6,492 bases of DNA from an uncultured Clostridia bacterium (GTDB lineage: Bacteria > Bacillota > Clostridia > TANB77 > CAG-508): NCBI GenBank assembly GCA_948517135.1, contig CAORJJ010000004.1, positions 9,035 through 15,526 on the forward strand, given 5' to 3'. The notes under the pieces were generated by a model that did no database searches, had not been told where the DNA came from, and saw only the letters and a list, made by a program, of their open reading frames with translations. Positions 1 through 6,379 of the stretch are shown here, one piece after another (positions within the stretch are counted from its first letter, which is position 1; every line of letters begins with the position of its first letter). A program made the translations under genes and the position numbers.

Positions 1-405
1 GAATAAATTAGTTCTTTTATCAACAACAATTAATTCATCTTTCTTCTTAACTTCTTCTGTTTTATCTTCTTTTTTAAAAATATTATTTACATCATATTTT
101 TTACGTTTTTCTTCTTCTATCTCATAATCTATTTTTCTTCTATTTTGTATAAATTCTTTCTTTTCCTGTTCATTACACACATAATCTTTATAAATAATTG
201 CAAGCATTTCTTTTGTTTCTTTTTGAATTCTTTGTTCTTCTAAAGATTTATTTTCATCATATCTAAATATATAATCTTTTGAAGCAATATTAGAAAAATA
301 GATTTTAACATCATTTGGAATTTTACTTAAAATATCATCAGACATATATCGCAATATCTCATTTATTTCAACTGCAATATATGGCATTTTATTAGTATTA
401 ATCAT
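1..405 (-). CDS. Uncharacterised charged protein, N-terminal 135 residues (3' end beyond window)
   Basis: This is an open frame of 135 codons running off the left edge without a stop, so only the N-terminal part is visible. It starts MINTNKMPYIAVEINEIL. The ATG at 405 is supported by AAGGAG at 415-420, nine bases upstream, inside the end of the preceding gene. The two genes overlap by eight bases, so translation is probably coupled. The first ~75 residues look helical and compact (for example a DDILSKIPNDVKIYF stretch, then SLEEQRIQKETKEMLAIIYKDY). From about residue 80 the chain becomes a strongly charged Lys/Glu-rich segment typical of a long helix or linker. There is no signal peptide or membrane segment, so it is probably cytosolic. 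It recalls small hypothetical proteins I associate with gut Clostridia, but I cannot name a family or function. Its position behind the GH10-PHP gene suggests co-expression; a functional link is only inference. Confidence 0.8.
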   Translation of the reverse strand, partial: MINTNKMPYIAVEINEILRYMSDDILSKIPNDVKIYFSNIASKDYIFRYDENKSLEEQRIQKETKEMLAIIYKDYVCNEQEKKEFIQNRRKIDYEIEEEKRKKYDVNNIFKKEDKTEEVKKKDELIVVDKRTNLF

Positions 406-2998
406 CTAATGATACTCCTTTCTTATCCTTTTCCATTGTTTTTTGCATTATTGTGCTAAGAGTTTGTACAGGTGTATCTATCTTAGGAGAATTGGCTAAA
501 CTTTCTAAATCTCTTTTAGATATTTTTTTATTGCTTTTATTTATTTCATCAAAAGTCATAAAATTTAACTTCTTAAAAACATCTTCTCCTAATAGCATTT
601 TGGCAACTTCATAATCTTTATCTTCAGAAATTTGCATTGGATCATGTGCATCTTTTCCAAATAAAACCTTACATTCTTTTTCAGCAGCTATTTTCCAAAA
701 TTCTCTTGAAGGGTTCTTTATTCTTTCCATCATTTCTTCTGGTGTCATATCTTTTATCATATGACCTTTTTTAAATATCTCTCCCATATTTATTTCTAAT
801 GGTATATTATTCATTGCACAAATTTCACATATTCTTTCTGCAACTTCTCTTTCTTTATCTGACATTTGATAATTTGAATCACCTTTTCCACTATTTCTCA
901 AATAAATATCTGGGTGAGCAACAATATCTGTAAGGCCTTTTCTAATAGACGTTTCTACACTTTGTGCATATAATTCTAAATCAGAATCTTTTAAACTATT
1001 ATTATGTTGTATATCAATTTTATTTCCATTTTCATCAGTAACAAAATGTTGTCCTAATATCATATAATCTGATTTGCTTTTCAAACTTCTTAGATGCTCA
1101 TCTAATTCTTTTGAATACTCAAATTCAAATCCAGATTCAACTTCTATTACATCTGTATATTCTTGTTTTAAATATTTTATTGAAGCAAAATAATCTTCTA
1201 CTTCAGCATAATCCATTCTCATTCCAAAGTCCTTTTGACCTTTTGGAAATGGTACATGATCTGTAAATGCAATTTTCTTCATTCCAGCTTTTATTGCTTC
1301 ATGAACATACTCATAATCTTCTGTAAAACTTCCTGCATGTCCACATCTCATTGTATGTGTGTGTAAATTAAAATCTTGTATTGGCTTTTGTTCATGTTCT
1401 GCTAAAATTTCTATAATTTCATCTTGATGAGACTCAAAATATTCTACTGCTTCTTTCATATAAGATCTTTCAAGTATCTTTTTATATCCATCAATATTAT
1501 TAGTTCTAAATTCTTTAGCAACACTCATTGCAATATTTCTTGCTACAATTTCTATATCGGTTTTATAATTTAAAAGTTCATCTTCACTGTATTCAAAGTC
1601 TTTTCCTACATATGAATTACTTTTTGAATTATAATTAATCATAGAAGACTCTTTACCTCTAAAAGCCATTTCATCTGATTGACTCCAAAATGTAAGTTCT
1701 GAAAGTTTAGAGTTATCTGCCAACTTCTTTATTTCATTCATTATCTGTTTTTGTTTAAAATTTGCAACTCGTTTGGCTGACTCTAATTCTTGCTCAGTTG
1801 CATTTTTATAATCAAATCCAGAAATCTCTTTTGTAATATCTAATTCTGTAATATTTACTTTTAATTCAGGAAATCTTTTTTGACATTCTTCTACTGATTT
1901 TCTTATCTGACTAATGTCTATATTTATATTTGTATGAAATTGCATTCCTATTGCATTTATAAGCTGACCTTTATAATCTTCATTGCTTTGTATTTCATCT
2001 ATCTTTCTAAATATTCCAGATCTTTTTTGTGGATTTTCCCAACCATCATCATTATATACAAATTCTAACTTTGGATTTTTAGCTCTAAATCCTTTTGCTA
2101 AATCGCAAAAATCCTTTGTTGTTAAAATTGAATGTATTCCATTATGTCTTTCTCCATATTCTACTTTTTCACCTTCTTGTGTTTGAACAATTTGAGGTTG
2201 ATCTCTATAAACAAATTCATTAAATATATCATATGATTCAACTTTAGAATTATTTATTACTTCTGAAATACTATTAAAATATGTTTCATAATATCTTATT
2301 AAATCATCTTTTGTATTTATTACAGGACTTTCTGGATATTGTGAATGCATATAAAAAAATGCAGAATTAATTTTAGCACTAAGATTATGATTATTACAAA
2401 ATTCTAAAGCATTTTCTAGTTTCTTCGGTCTTGCAAAATCTGGTTGTAATGCCATATATGAAGATGGTGAGGCTATATCATCAAAATTTATTCTATTATA
2501 TTCCCCTGATATTACATGAGAATAAAAAGCTTTAACCTTTTCAAAACTTCTATTTATATCAATTTTTCCAGCATCATCATAAATTAAAAAGTCTGTAATT
2601 CCCTCTTTAGTTCTATTCATAACATTGTCTGTTGCTTCCATAAAAGTATCATTTAATTCTTCTGGATTCTCATATCCATTTTTAGCAAAAGCTTTTGTTA
2701 ATGCATTTCTATCAAATACACTTGAAACATTTTGAAGTAGTACACTTTTCAGTTTTTCTACATCTTCAATTCCAAGTTTATCAGCAGTATAATTAGTATA
2801 TGCAGATGCTAAATTAAAAGCTGTTCTATCTGTTTTTTGTGATTCTTTACATTCTTTCAAATATTCAATAATTTCTGTTCTTTTAACTTCATCACTTTTG
2901 CTTTTGTCATCAAGAATTAAAAATAAATCTATATGTTGATAATTTAAAGTTATTCCACGTGTCATGTTATTTGGTAAACTTGCGATTAATTCACTCAT
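398..2998 (-). CDS. GH10-like glycosidase fused to PHP-family phosphoesterase (866 aa)
   Basis: This is a two-enzyme chain; residue numbers count from the ATG at 2998. Residues 1-165 are a mostly helical region I do not recognise. About 166-466 resemble a glycoside hydrolase family 10 barrel: YDIFNEF carries Asn260 and candidate acid/base Glu261, FVYNDD sits at 314, IGMQFH holds Gln353 and His355, NITELDI carries candidate nucleophile Glu385, and TFWSQSD holds Trp438. About 540-800 is a PHP domain close to histidinol-phosphatase: HTHT (His546, His548), TDH (580-581), GFEFEY (Glu625), GQHF (His651), AHPD (His695) and GKDAHD (Asp783, His785) would supply the metal site. No signal peptide or membrane segment is seen, so it should be cytosolic. 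It follows ispG by 24 bases and overlaps the next gene. No his genes are present, so a histidine-pathway role is doubtful. The domain calls are firm; the substrate is unknown. A TTG four codons upstream lies within the ribosome binding site and was rejected as start. Confidence 0.85.
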   Translation of the reverse strand: MSELIASLPNNMTRGITLNYQHIDLFLILDDKSKSDEVKRTEIIEYLKECKESQKTDRTAFNLASAYTNYTADKLGIEDVEKLKSVLLQNVSSVFDRNALTKAFAKNGYENPEELNDTFMEATDNVMNRTKEGITDFLIYDDAGKIDINRSFEKVKAFYSHVISGEYNRINFDDIASPSSYMALQPDFARPKKLENALEFCNNHNLSAKINSAFFYMHSQYPESPVINTKDDLIRYYETYFNSISEVINNSKVESYDIFNEFVYRDQPQIVQTQEGEKVEYGERHNGIHSILTTKDFCDLAKGFRAKNPKLEFVYNDDGWENPQKRSGIFRKIDEIQSNEDYKGQLINAIGMQFHTNINIDISQIRKSVEECQKRFPELKVNITELDITKEISGFDYKNATEQELESAKRVANFKQKQIMNEIKKLADNSKLSELTFWSQSDEMAFRGKESSMINYNSKSNSYVGKDFEYSEDELLNYKTDIEIVARNIAMSVAKEFRTNNIDGYKKILERSYMKEAVEYFESHQDEIIEILAEHEQKPIQDFNLHTHTMRCGHAGSFTEDYEYVHEAIKAGMKKIAFTDHVPFPKGQKDFGMRMDYAEVEDYFASIKYLKQEYTDVIEVESGFEFEYSKELDEHLRSLKSKSDYMILGQHFVTDENGNKIDIQHNNSLKDSDLELYAQSVETSIRKGLTDIVAHPDIYLRNSGKGDSNYQMSDKEREVAERICEICAMNNIPLEINMGEIFKKGHMIKDMTPEEMMERIKNPSREFWKIAAEKECKVLFGKDAHDPMQISEDKDYEVAKMLLGEDVFKKLNFMTFDEINKSNKKISKRDLESLANSPKIDTPVQTLSTIMQKTMEKDKKGVSLDD
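415..420 (-). promoter_or_regulatory. Shine-Dalgarno AAGGAG for the small protein starting at 405
   Basis: AAGGAG on the minus strand lies nine bases before the ATG at 405 and is read through as the last codons of the upstream GH10-PHP gene. It fixes the start of the downstream gene and shows that the overlap is a real gene junction rather than chance. Confidence 0.75.
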
Positions 2999-3003
2999 AC
3001 TTT

Positions 3004-3008
3004 CCTCC
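3004..3008 (-). promoter_or_regulatory. Shine-Dalgarno GGAGG deciding the start of the GH10-PHP gene
   Basis: GGAGG lies five bases before the ATG at 2998. The open frame can be extended to a TTG at 3010, but that TTG and the next two codons (GAG GAA) are themselves the ribosome binding site, so the ATG giving MSELIASL is the credible start. Confidence 0.8.
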
Positions 3009-3022
3009 AAAAACTAACCTCT

Positions 3023-4081
3023 CTAATTTATCATTTCTAAAATCTCTTTTTTTAAAGTACTTATTATTTCTTTCTGTGTAAGCTTTCTTATTACCTCTCC
3101 TTTTTTAAATAGTATTGCTTCATTTTTTCCACCAGCTATTCCAATATCTGCTTCTTTTGCTTCACCTGGTCCATTTACTGCACATCCCATTATTGCTACT
3201 GTAATATCTGCATTTAAAGTTTGTAAAAACTTTTCCATTTCCTTTGCTATTGGAATCATATCATATTGGATTCTTCCACATGTAGGACATGATACAAGTT
3301 TTGGACTATTTTTTAATAAATTGCAGTTTTTTAATATTTCTTTACATACTGGTATTTCCTCAATTGGATCATCAGATAAAGAAACTCTTATTGTATCTCC
3401 AATTCCTTGTCTTAATAAAACACTTAATCCTATACTAGATTTTATTGTTCCACTAAATGTTGTTCCTGCCTCAGTTATTCCTAAGTGAAGTGGATAGTTA
3501 AATACTTTTGAAGCTTTTTCATAAGCTTCTATACACATATCTAAATTTGATGCTTTTAATGAAATTGCTATATCATAAAAATCTAGTTTTTCTAATATAT
3601 CAACATGATGTTTAGCACTTTCTACCATTGCATCACTACATGGTTTTCCATACTTTTCTAGTAACTCTTTTTCAAGAGAACCTGCATTTACTCCAATTCT
3701 AATTGGAATATTTTTTTCTTTGCATGCCTCTACCACTGCTCTTGTTTTCTCTTCGTCTCCAATATTTCCTGGATTTATACGAATTTTATCCACTCCAGAA
3801 TTAATTGCTTCTAATGCTATTTTATAATCAAAATGAATATCTGCTACTATTGGAATATGTATTTTATTTTTTATATCTTTAATTGCTTTTGCATCATCTA
3901 TATCTAAACAAGCCACTCTAATAATTTCACAGCCTGCATTTTCTAATTTTAATATTTGATTTACTGTTGAATCTACATCTTTTGTTTTAGTATTACACAT
4001 AGATTGAATAATAACTTTATTTTGTCCGCCAATTTGTACATCTCTTACAAAGATTGGTCTTGTATCTGTTCTTTTATACAT
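3023..4081 (-). CDS. ispG: 4-hydroxy-3-methylbut-2-enyl diphosphate synthase IspG (GcpE)
   Basis: IspG catalyses the penultimate step of the MEP isoprenoid pathway in the cytosol, reductively opening cyclic methylerythritol diphosphate to HMBPP with a [4Fe-4S] cluster. At 352 residues it has the length of the compact bacterial form. The N-terminal TIM barrel shows IQSMCNTKTKDV (residue 25 on), DIHFDY (81) and RINPGNIG (101). The C-terminal cluster domain has CPTCGR (Cys265, Cys268) and MGCAVNGPGEA (Cys300, Glu307), matching the three cysteines and glutamate that bind the cluster in E. coli (270, 273, 305, 312), followed by the GIAGG stretch. The codon just before the ATG is an in-frame TAA, so the start cannot be moved upstream. 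The ribosome binding site AAGGA (4094-4098) is 12 bases away, longer than ideal. It is the first gene of an apparent operon with the GH10-PHP gene; no terminator lies in the 24-base gap. Confidence 0.97.
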   Translation of the reverse strand: MYKRTDTRPIFVRDVQIGGQNKVIIQSMCNTKTKDVDSTVNQILKLENAGCEIIRVACLDIDDAKAIKDIKNKIHIPIVADIHFDYKIALEAINSGVDKIRINPGNIGDEEKTRAVVEACKEKNIPIRIGVNAGSLEKELLEKYGKPCSDAMVESAKHHVDILEKLDFYDIAISLKASNLDMCIEAYEKASKVFNYPLHLGITEAGTTFSGTIKSSIGLSVLLRQGIGDTIRVSLSDDPIEEIPVCKEILKNCNLLKNSPKLVSCPTCGRIQYDMIPIAKEMEKFLQTLNADITVAIMGCAVNGPGEAKEADIGIAGGKNEAILFKKGEVIRKLTQKEIISTLKKEILEMIN

Positions 4082-4119
4082 TTAATATGATTTTCCTTTC
4101 ACTCATATTTTTCAAAAAC

Positions 4120-4147
4120 AGTATATCATAAAATGTATTTTCTGCAA
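4120..4147 (-). promoter_or_regulatory. Probable ispG promoter with extended -10
   Basis: On the minus strand, TTGCAG (4142-4147) is followed after 16 bases by TATACT (4120-4125), preceded by TG at the extended -10 position (TGATATACT). The -35 is weak, but the TGn motif would compensate. The predicted start of transcription is near 4113, giving a leader of about 30 bases before ispG, too short for a riboswitch. It would drive ispG, the GH10-PHP gene and the small gene after it. Confidence 0.6.
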
Positions 4148-4170
4148 ATATATATTTTATATGAGAACTG

Positions 4171-4196
4171 TGAAATTTATTGTACTTTAAATTTCA
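4171..4196. repeat. 8-bp inverted repeat TGAAATTT / AAATTTCA
   Basis: The two perfect eight-base arms (4171-4178 and 4189-4196) are separated by ten bases. It lies directly beyond the terminator of the 4253-4873 gene and about 25 bases upstream of the ispG -35. It could be a second weak hairpin for termination or an operator. With such AT-rich arms, chance is a fair explanation. Confidence 0.3.
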
Positions 4197-4227
4197 AAAA
4201 GGACAGTGCTCATCGCACTGCCCTTTT
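4196..4227 (-). terminator. Rho-independent terminator of the tubby-like gene
   Basis: In the minus-strand transcript a 13-bp stem (arms 4215-4227 and 4197-4209) closes a five-base GAUGA loop. The core is GGGCAGUGC against GCACUGUCC with one G-U wobble, and the stem runs straight into UUUUU (4200-4196). The mismatch would be A-C in the plus-strand transcript, so the hairpin is better suited to minus-strand transcription. It sits 25 bases after the stop at 4253 and separates that gene from ispG. Confidence 0.88.
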
Positions 4228-4252
4228 CTACATAAATCTATGCATTTGCATT

Positions 4253-4873
4253 TTATTTTTTGTTGTTATTTGATGATTGAGAATCAAACTTATAATCACT
4301 GTAATATGAGCTGAATATCATTAAAACAGTATTTTCATCTAATTCACAATCTTCAGCAATTCTTAACTCAAAGTCCTGACAAAAAGGAAATGATCGGTAA
4401 ACTGCTATAATCTTTCCATCTGCATCACACATTTTTCCTTTGGTATTTAACATGTTTACATTTACTCTTGCCACTTTTTCCTGATTGGCATTGTATATAT
4501 CATATGTTTCACCAAAGAAACTCAAACGACCAACCATCTCAGCCACAATAGTATTATTTATATATATTGTATGTGAGTCCTGAGCAATTAAATGGTAGTC
4601 ATCTCCAGCATATGCAACTTTGTTTCCGTTTGAATCATACATTGTTAAAGGATCTGTTGCAAATTTGAAAATATTTCCCTTAACATTTGCATAGCTTTCA
4701 CCGGATTTATCAATTTCTATTGTTGTTGATAACTTCATGAAGTGCTTAACATCGAACTTATACTCTGTATAATCTCCGATGTCTGGTCTGATAACCCAAG
4801 CCAAAATTCTCCACACCAGCAGAAGAGCAACAACAACTAAAACTACGATCCGAACAACTTTTTCCCTTTTCAT
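4253..4873 (-). CDS. Membrane-anchored tubby/LURP-one-like (YxjI-type) protein, 206 aa
   Basis: After a short basic start (MKREK), residues 6-28 form one hydrophobic segment, most likely a signal anchor with the rest of the chain outside the cytosol, although topology is inferred. Residues about 45-196 are rich in beta strands and follow the pattern of the LURP-one-related/YxjI family: an FMK start, paired strands with turns such as DSNGNK (80) and DADGK (150), NNTIVAEMVGRLSFF (106-120), GETYDIYN, then FELRIAEDCELDENTVL and a hydrophobic strand near the end. This resembles B. subtilis YxjI by eye. The molecular role of the bacterial members is not established. The tail is Ser/Asn/Lys-rich. 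The start is set by GGAGG (4881-4885), seven bases upstream. It has its own promoter and terminator. Codons such as CTG, GTG, ATC and TTC are commoner than in the neighbours, hinting at transfer. Confidence 0.75.
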   Translation of the reverse strand: MKREKVVRIVVLVVVALLLVWRILAWVIRPDIGDYTEYKFDVKHFMKLSTTIEIDKSGESYANVKGNIFKFATDPLTMYDSNGNKVAYAGDDYHLIAQDSHTIYINNTIVAEMVGRLSFFGETYDIYNANQEKVARVNVNMLNTKGKMCDADGKIIAVYRSFPFCQDFELRIAEDCELDENTVLMIFSSYYSDYKFDSQSSNNNKK

Positions 4874-4929
4874 TTTAATACCTCCATTTGTTAGTATTGG
4901 TTAATATGATACACTATTTCATATAATTT

Positions 4930-4958
4930 ATTATACCATAACTTTATGTAAAGTGCAA
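4930..4958 (-). promoter_or_regulatory. Promoter of the tubby-like gene
   Basis: On the minus strand, TTGCAC (4953-4958) is followed after exactly 17 bases by a perfect TATAAT (4930-4935). Transcription should begin near 4923, leaving a leader of about 50 bases before the ATG at 4873. The gene can therefore be expressed apart from pyrBI, although no clear terminator follows pyrI and read-through is possible. Confidence 0.75.
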
Positions 4959-4964
4959 TTTACA
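4947..4964. repeat. Inverted repeat TGTAAA-N6-TTTACA centred on the -35 box (possible operator)
   Basis: The six-base arms are perfect (4947-4952 and 4959-4964), and the six-base spacer is exactly the -35 hexamer of the tubby-like gene's promoter. That placement suits a dimeric repressor that would block RNA polymerase. The short AT-rich arms could also arise by chance, and the dyad lies 20 bases after the pyrI stop, where it might form a weak hairpin. Confidence 0.4.
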
Positions 4965-4983
4965 GTCATATTTTTAAATTTCA

Positions 4984-5406
4984 TTATTTCTTCTTTAAAC
5001 TCATTTCGCAATATCTACATCTATAAACTTCATTTTCTTTATCTGTTAAAATAAATATATGATCTAAATCTTTTTCAATTGAAGTAATACATCTTGGATT
5101 ATTACATTTTGCTACATTTACTATTTTTTCAGGTAAACTTAATTTTCTTTTATCTATTATAGTATCATCTTTTACAACATTTACTGTAATATTATGATCG
5201 ATAAATCCTAATACATCTAAGTCTATTGGAATATCTTTATCAATTTTTATTATATCTTTTTTACCAGACTTTTGGCTTTTTGCATTTGTTATAATAGCAA
5301 CTTGGCAATCCAATTCATTTAAACGAAGTTGATTATATACTTGCATACCACGACCTGCTTTTATATGATCTATTACATAACCATTTTTTATACTATCTAT
5401 ATTCAT
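4984..5406 (-). CDS. pyrI: Aspartate transcarbamoylase regulatory subunit PyrI
   Basis: PyrI is the nucleotide-binding regulatory chain of aspartate transcarbamoylase. It binds CTP and ATP through its N-terminal domain and docks on catalytic PyrB trimers through a zinc domain. At 140 residues it is slightly shorter than the E. coli chain (153). The N-terminal domain begins NGYVIDHIKAGRG, the hallmark region of the allosteric site. The C-terminal domain has the four zinc cysteines in the expected CX4C...CX2C pattern: Cys101, Cys106, Cys130 and Cys133 (E. coli 109, 114, 138, 141). The ATG overlaps the pyrB stop by one base (TAATG), and GGAGG (5414-5418) lies seven bases upstream inside pyrB, so the two chains are translationally coupled. 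The gene ends with tandem in-frame stops TAA TGA. Its presence implies an allosterically controlled holoenzyme of the enterobacterial type; actual CTP inhibition is inferred. Confidence 0.97.
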   Translation of the reverse strand: MNIDSIKNGYVIDHIKAGRGMQVYNQLRLNELDCQVAIITNAKSQKSGKKDIIKIDKDIPIDLDVLGFIDHNITVNVVKDDTIIDKRKLSLPEKIVNVAKCNNPRCITSIEKDLDHIFILTDKENEVYRCRYCEMSLKKK

Positions 5407-6320
5407 TATTTTACCTCCAATAATTTTAAAATTAATGCCATTCTAATGTATTTACCATAGTTTGCTTGTTTAAAGTAGCAAGCTCTTGGATCATCATCTA
5501 CATCTGTTGATATTTCGTTTACTCTTGGTAATGGATGTAAAACACATAAATCTTCTTTAGCTCTTTTTAATTTTTCTTTATTTAATATGTAATAATCTTT
5601 TAGTCGAATATAATCTTCCTCATTAAAGAATCTTTCTTTTTGAACTCTTGTCATATAAAGAATATCTAATTTATCCATATATTCTTCAATATCCTTTGTT
5701 TCAAAATATTCTATATTGTTCTTTTCTAATACATCTCTTTTTACATATTCTGGAAGTTTTAATTCATCTGGTGAAATTAAAACAAATTTTATGTTTGTAT
5801 ATCTTGACATAGCTGTAATTAATGAATGTACAGTTCTACCAAATTTTAAATCTCCACAAAGACCTATTGTCAAATTATCTAAACGACCTTTCTCACATTT
5901 TATTGTTAAAAGATCTGTTAGTGTTTGTGTTGGATGATTATGACCTCCATCTCCAGCATTAATAATTGGAACTGTTGATTTTATTGATGCAACATATGGT
6001 GCACCTTCTTTTGGATGTCTCATTGCTACAATATCACTATAACAACCTACCATTCTTATAGTATCTGATACTGTTTCACCTTTTGATGCTGAACTTGAAG
6101 CTGCTTCTGAGAATCCTAAAACTTGTCCTCCTAGTGAAAGCATTGCTGATTCATGACTTAATCTTGTTCTTGTACTTGGTTCAAAAAATAAAGTAGCTAA
6201 TATTTTACCATCGCATTTATGAGAATAGTTCTCTGGATTTGCGATAATATCTTTAGCTACTTCAATCAAATTATCAATTTCTTCAACTGACAAATCTTTA
6301 ATATCAATTAAATGTTTCAT
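5406..6320 (-). CDS. pyrB: Aspartate transcarbamoylase catalytic subunit PyrB
   Basis: PyrB condenses carbamoyl phosphate with L-aspartate to N-carbamoylaspartate in the cytosol, the first committed step of pyrimidine synthesis. It is 304 residues long, normal for the family, and all recognisable active-site positions are kept: FEPSTRTR (Ser49, Arg51, Arg53), the Ser76...Lys80 loop before GET, RHP (Arg101), HPTQ (His129, Gln132), GRTVHS (Arg162), TRVQKER (Arg225, Gln227) and HPLPR (263-265). The ATG at 6320 has AAGGAG (6328-6333) seven bases upstream. An out-of-frame ATG TAA (6325-6320) lies just before it but is too close to the Shine-Dalgarno to matter. It is the first gene of a pyrB-pyrI pair, transcribed from its own promoter. 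The predicted leader is only about 20 bases, leaving no space for a PyrR-type attenuator or an E. coli-like leader peptide. Confidence 0.98.
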   Translation of the reverse strand: MKHLIDIKDLSVEEIDNLIEVAKDIIANPENYSHKCDGKILATLFFEPSTRTRLSHESAMLSLGGQVLGFSEAASSSASKGETVSDTIRMVGCYSDIVAMRHPKEGAPYVASIKSTVPIINAGDGGHNHPTQTLTDLLTIKCEKGRLDNLTIGLCGDLKFGRTVHSLITAMSRYTNIKFVLISPDELKLPEYVKRDVLEKNNIEYFETKDIEEYMDKLDILYMTRVQKERFFNEEDYIRLKDYYILNKEKLKRAKEDLCVLHPLPRVNEISTDVDDDPRACYFKQANYGKYIRMALILKLLEVK

Positions 6321-6349
6321 TACATTACTCCTTTAATTTTATTTTTATA

Positions 6350-6379
6350 ATTTTATCAAATAGTCGTATCTTTTGTAAA
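6350..6379 (-). promoter_or_regulatory. Probable pyrBI promoter
   Basis: On the minus strand, TTTACA (6374-6379) is followed after 18 bases by TAAAAT (6350-6355), with TG at the extended -10 position (TGATAAAAT). Each hexamer differs from consensus at one base. Transcription would start near 6343, about 22 bases before the pyrB ATG. The -35 lies inside the right-hand arm of the 6370-6412 dyad. Confidence 0.65.

Noticed and set aside
1349..1363. PHP domain as the histidine-biosynthesis enzyme HisK
   Set aside because: The motifs are of that type, but it is fused to a GH10 barrel, no other his gene is in the window, and the operon partner is ispG, so I kept only the broader PHP phosphoesterase call.
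1983..2186. Plus-strand open frame of 67 codons
   Set aside because: It lies wholly within the GH10 coding region on the opposite strand, shows no recognisable domain, and is explained as an antisense shadow of a long AT-rich gene.
2999..3010. TTG start giving four extra residues on the GH10-PHP protein
   Set aside because: The TTG GAG GAA codons are the Shine-Dalgarno sequence itself; the ATG at 2998 is correctly spaced from GGAGG.
5716..5937. Plus-strand open frame of 73 codons
   Set aside because: It is antisense to the conserved core of pyrB, where the pyrB active-site motifs confirm the true frame.
6320..6325. Minimal ATG-TAA start-stop overlapping the pyrB start
   Set aside because: It is only two bases from AAGGAG, too close for efficient initiation, whereas the pyrB ATG is seven bases away; most likely accidental.
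6321..6349. PyrR-type or leader-peptide attenuator before pyrB
   Set aside because: The predicted leader is about 22 bases and contains only the ribosome binding site; no anti-terminator/terminator pair or pyrimidine-rich leader ORF is visible.
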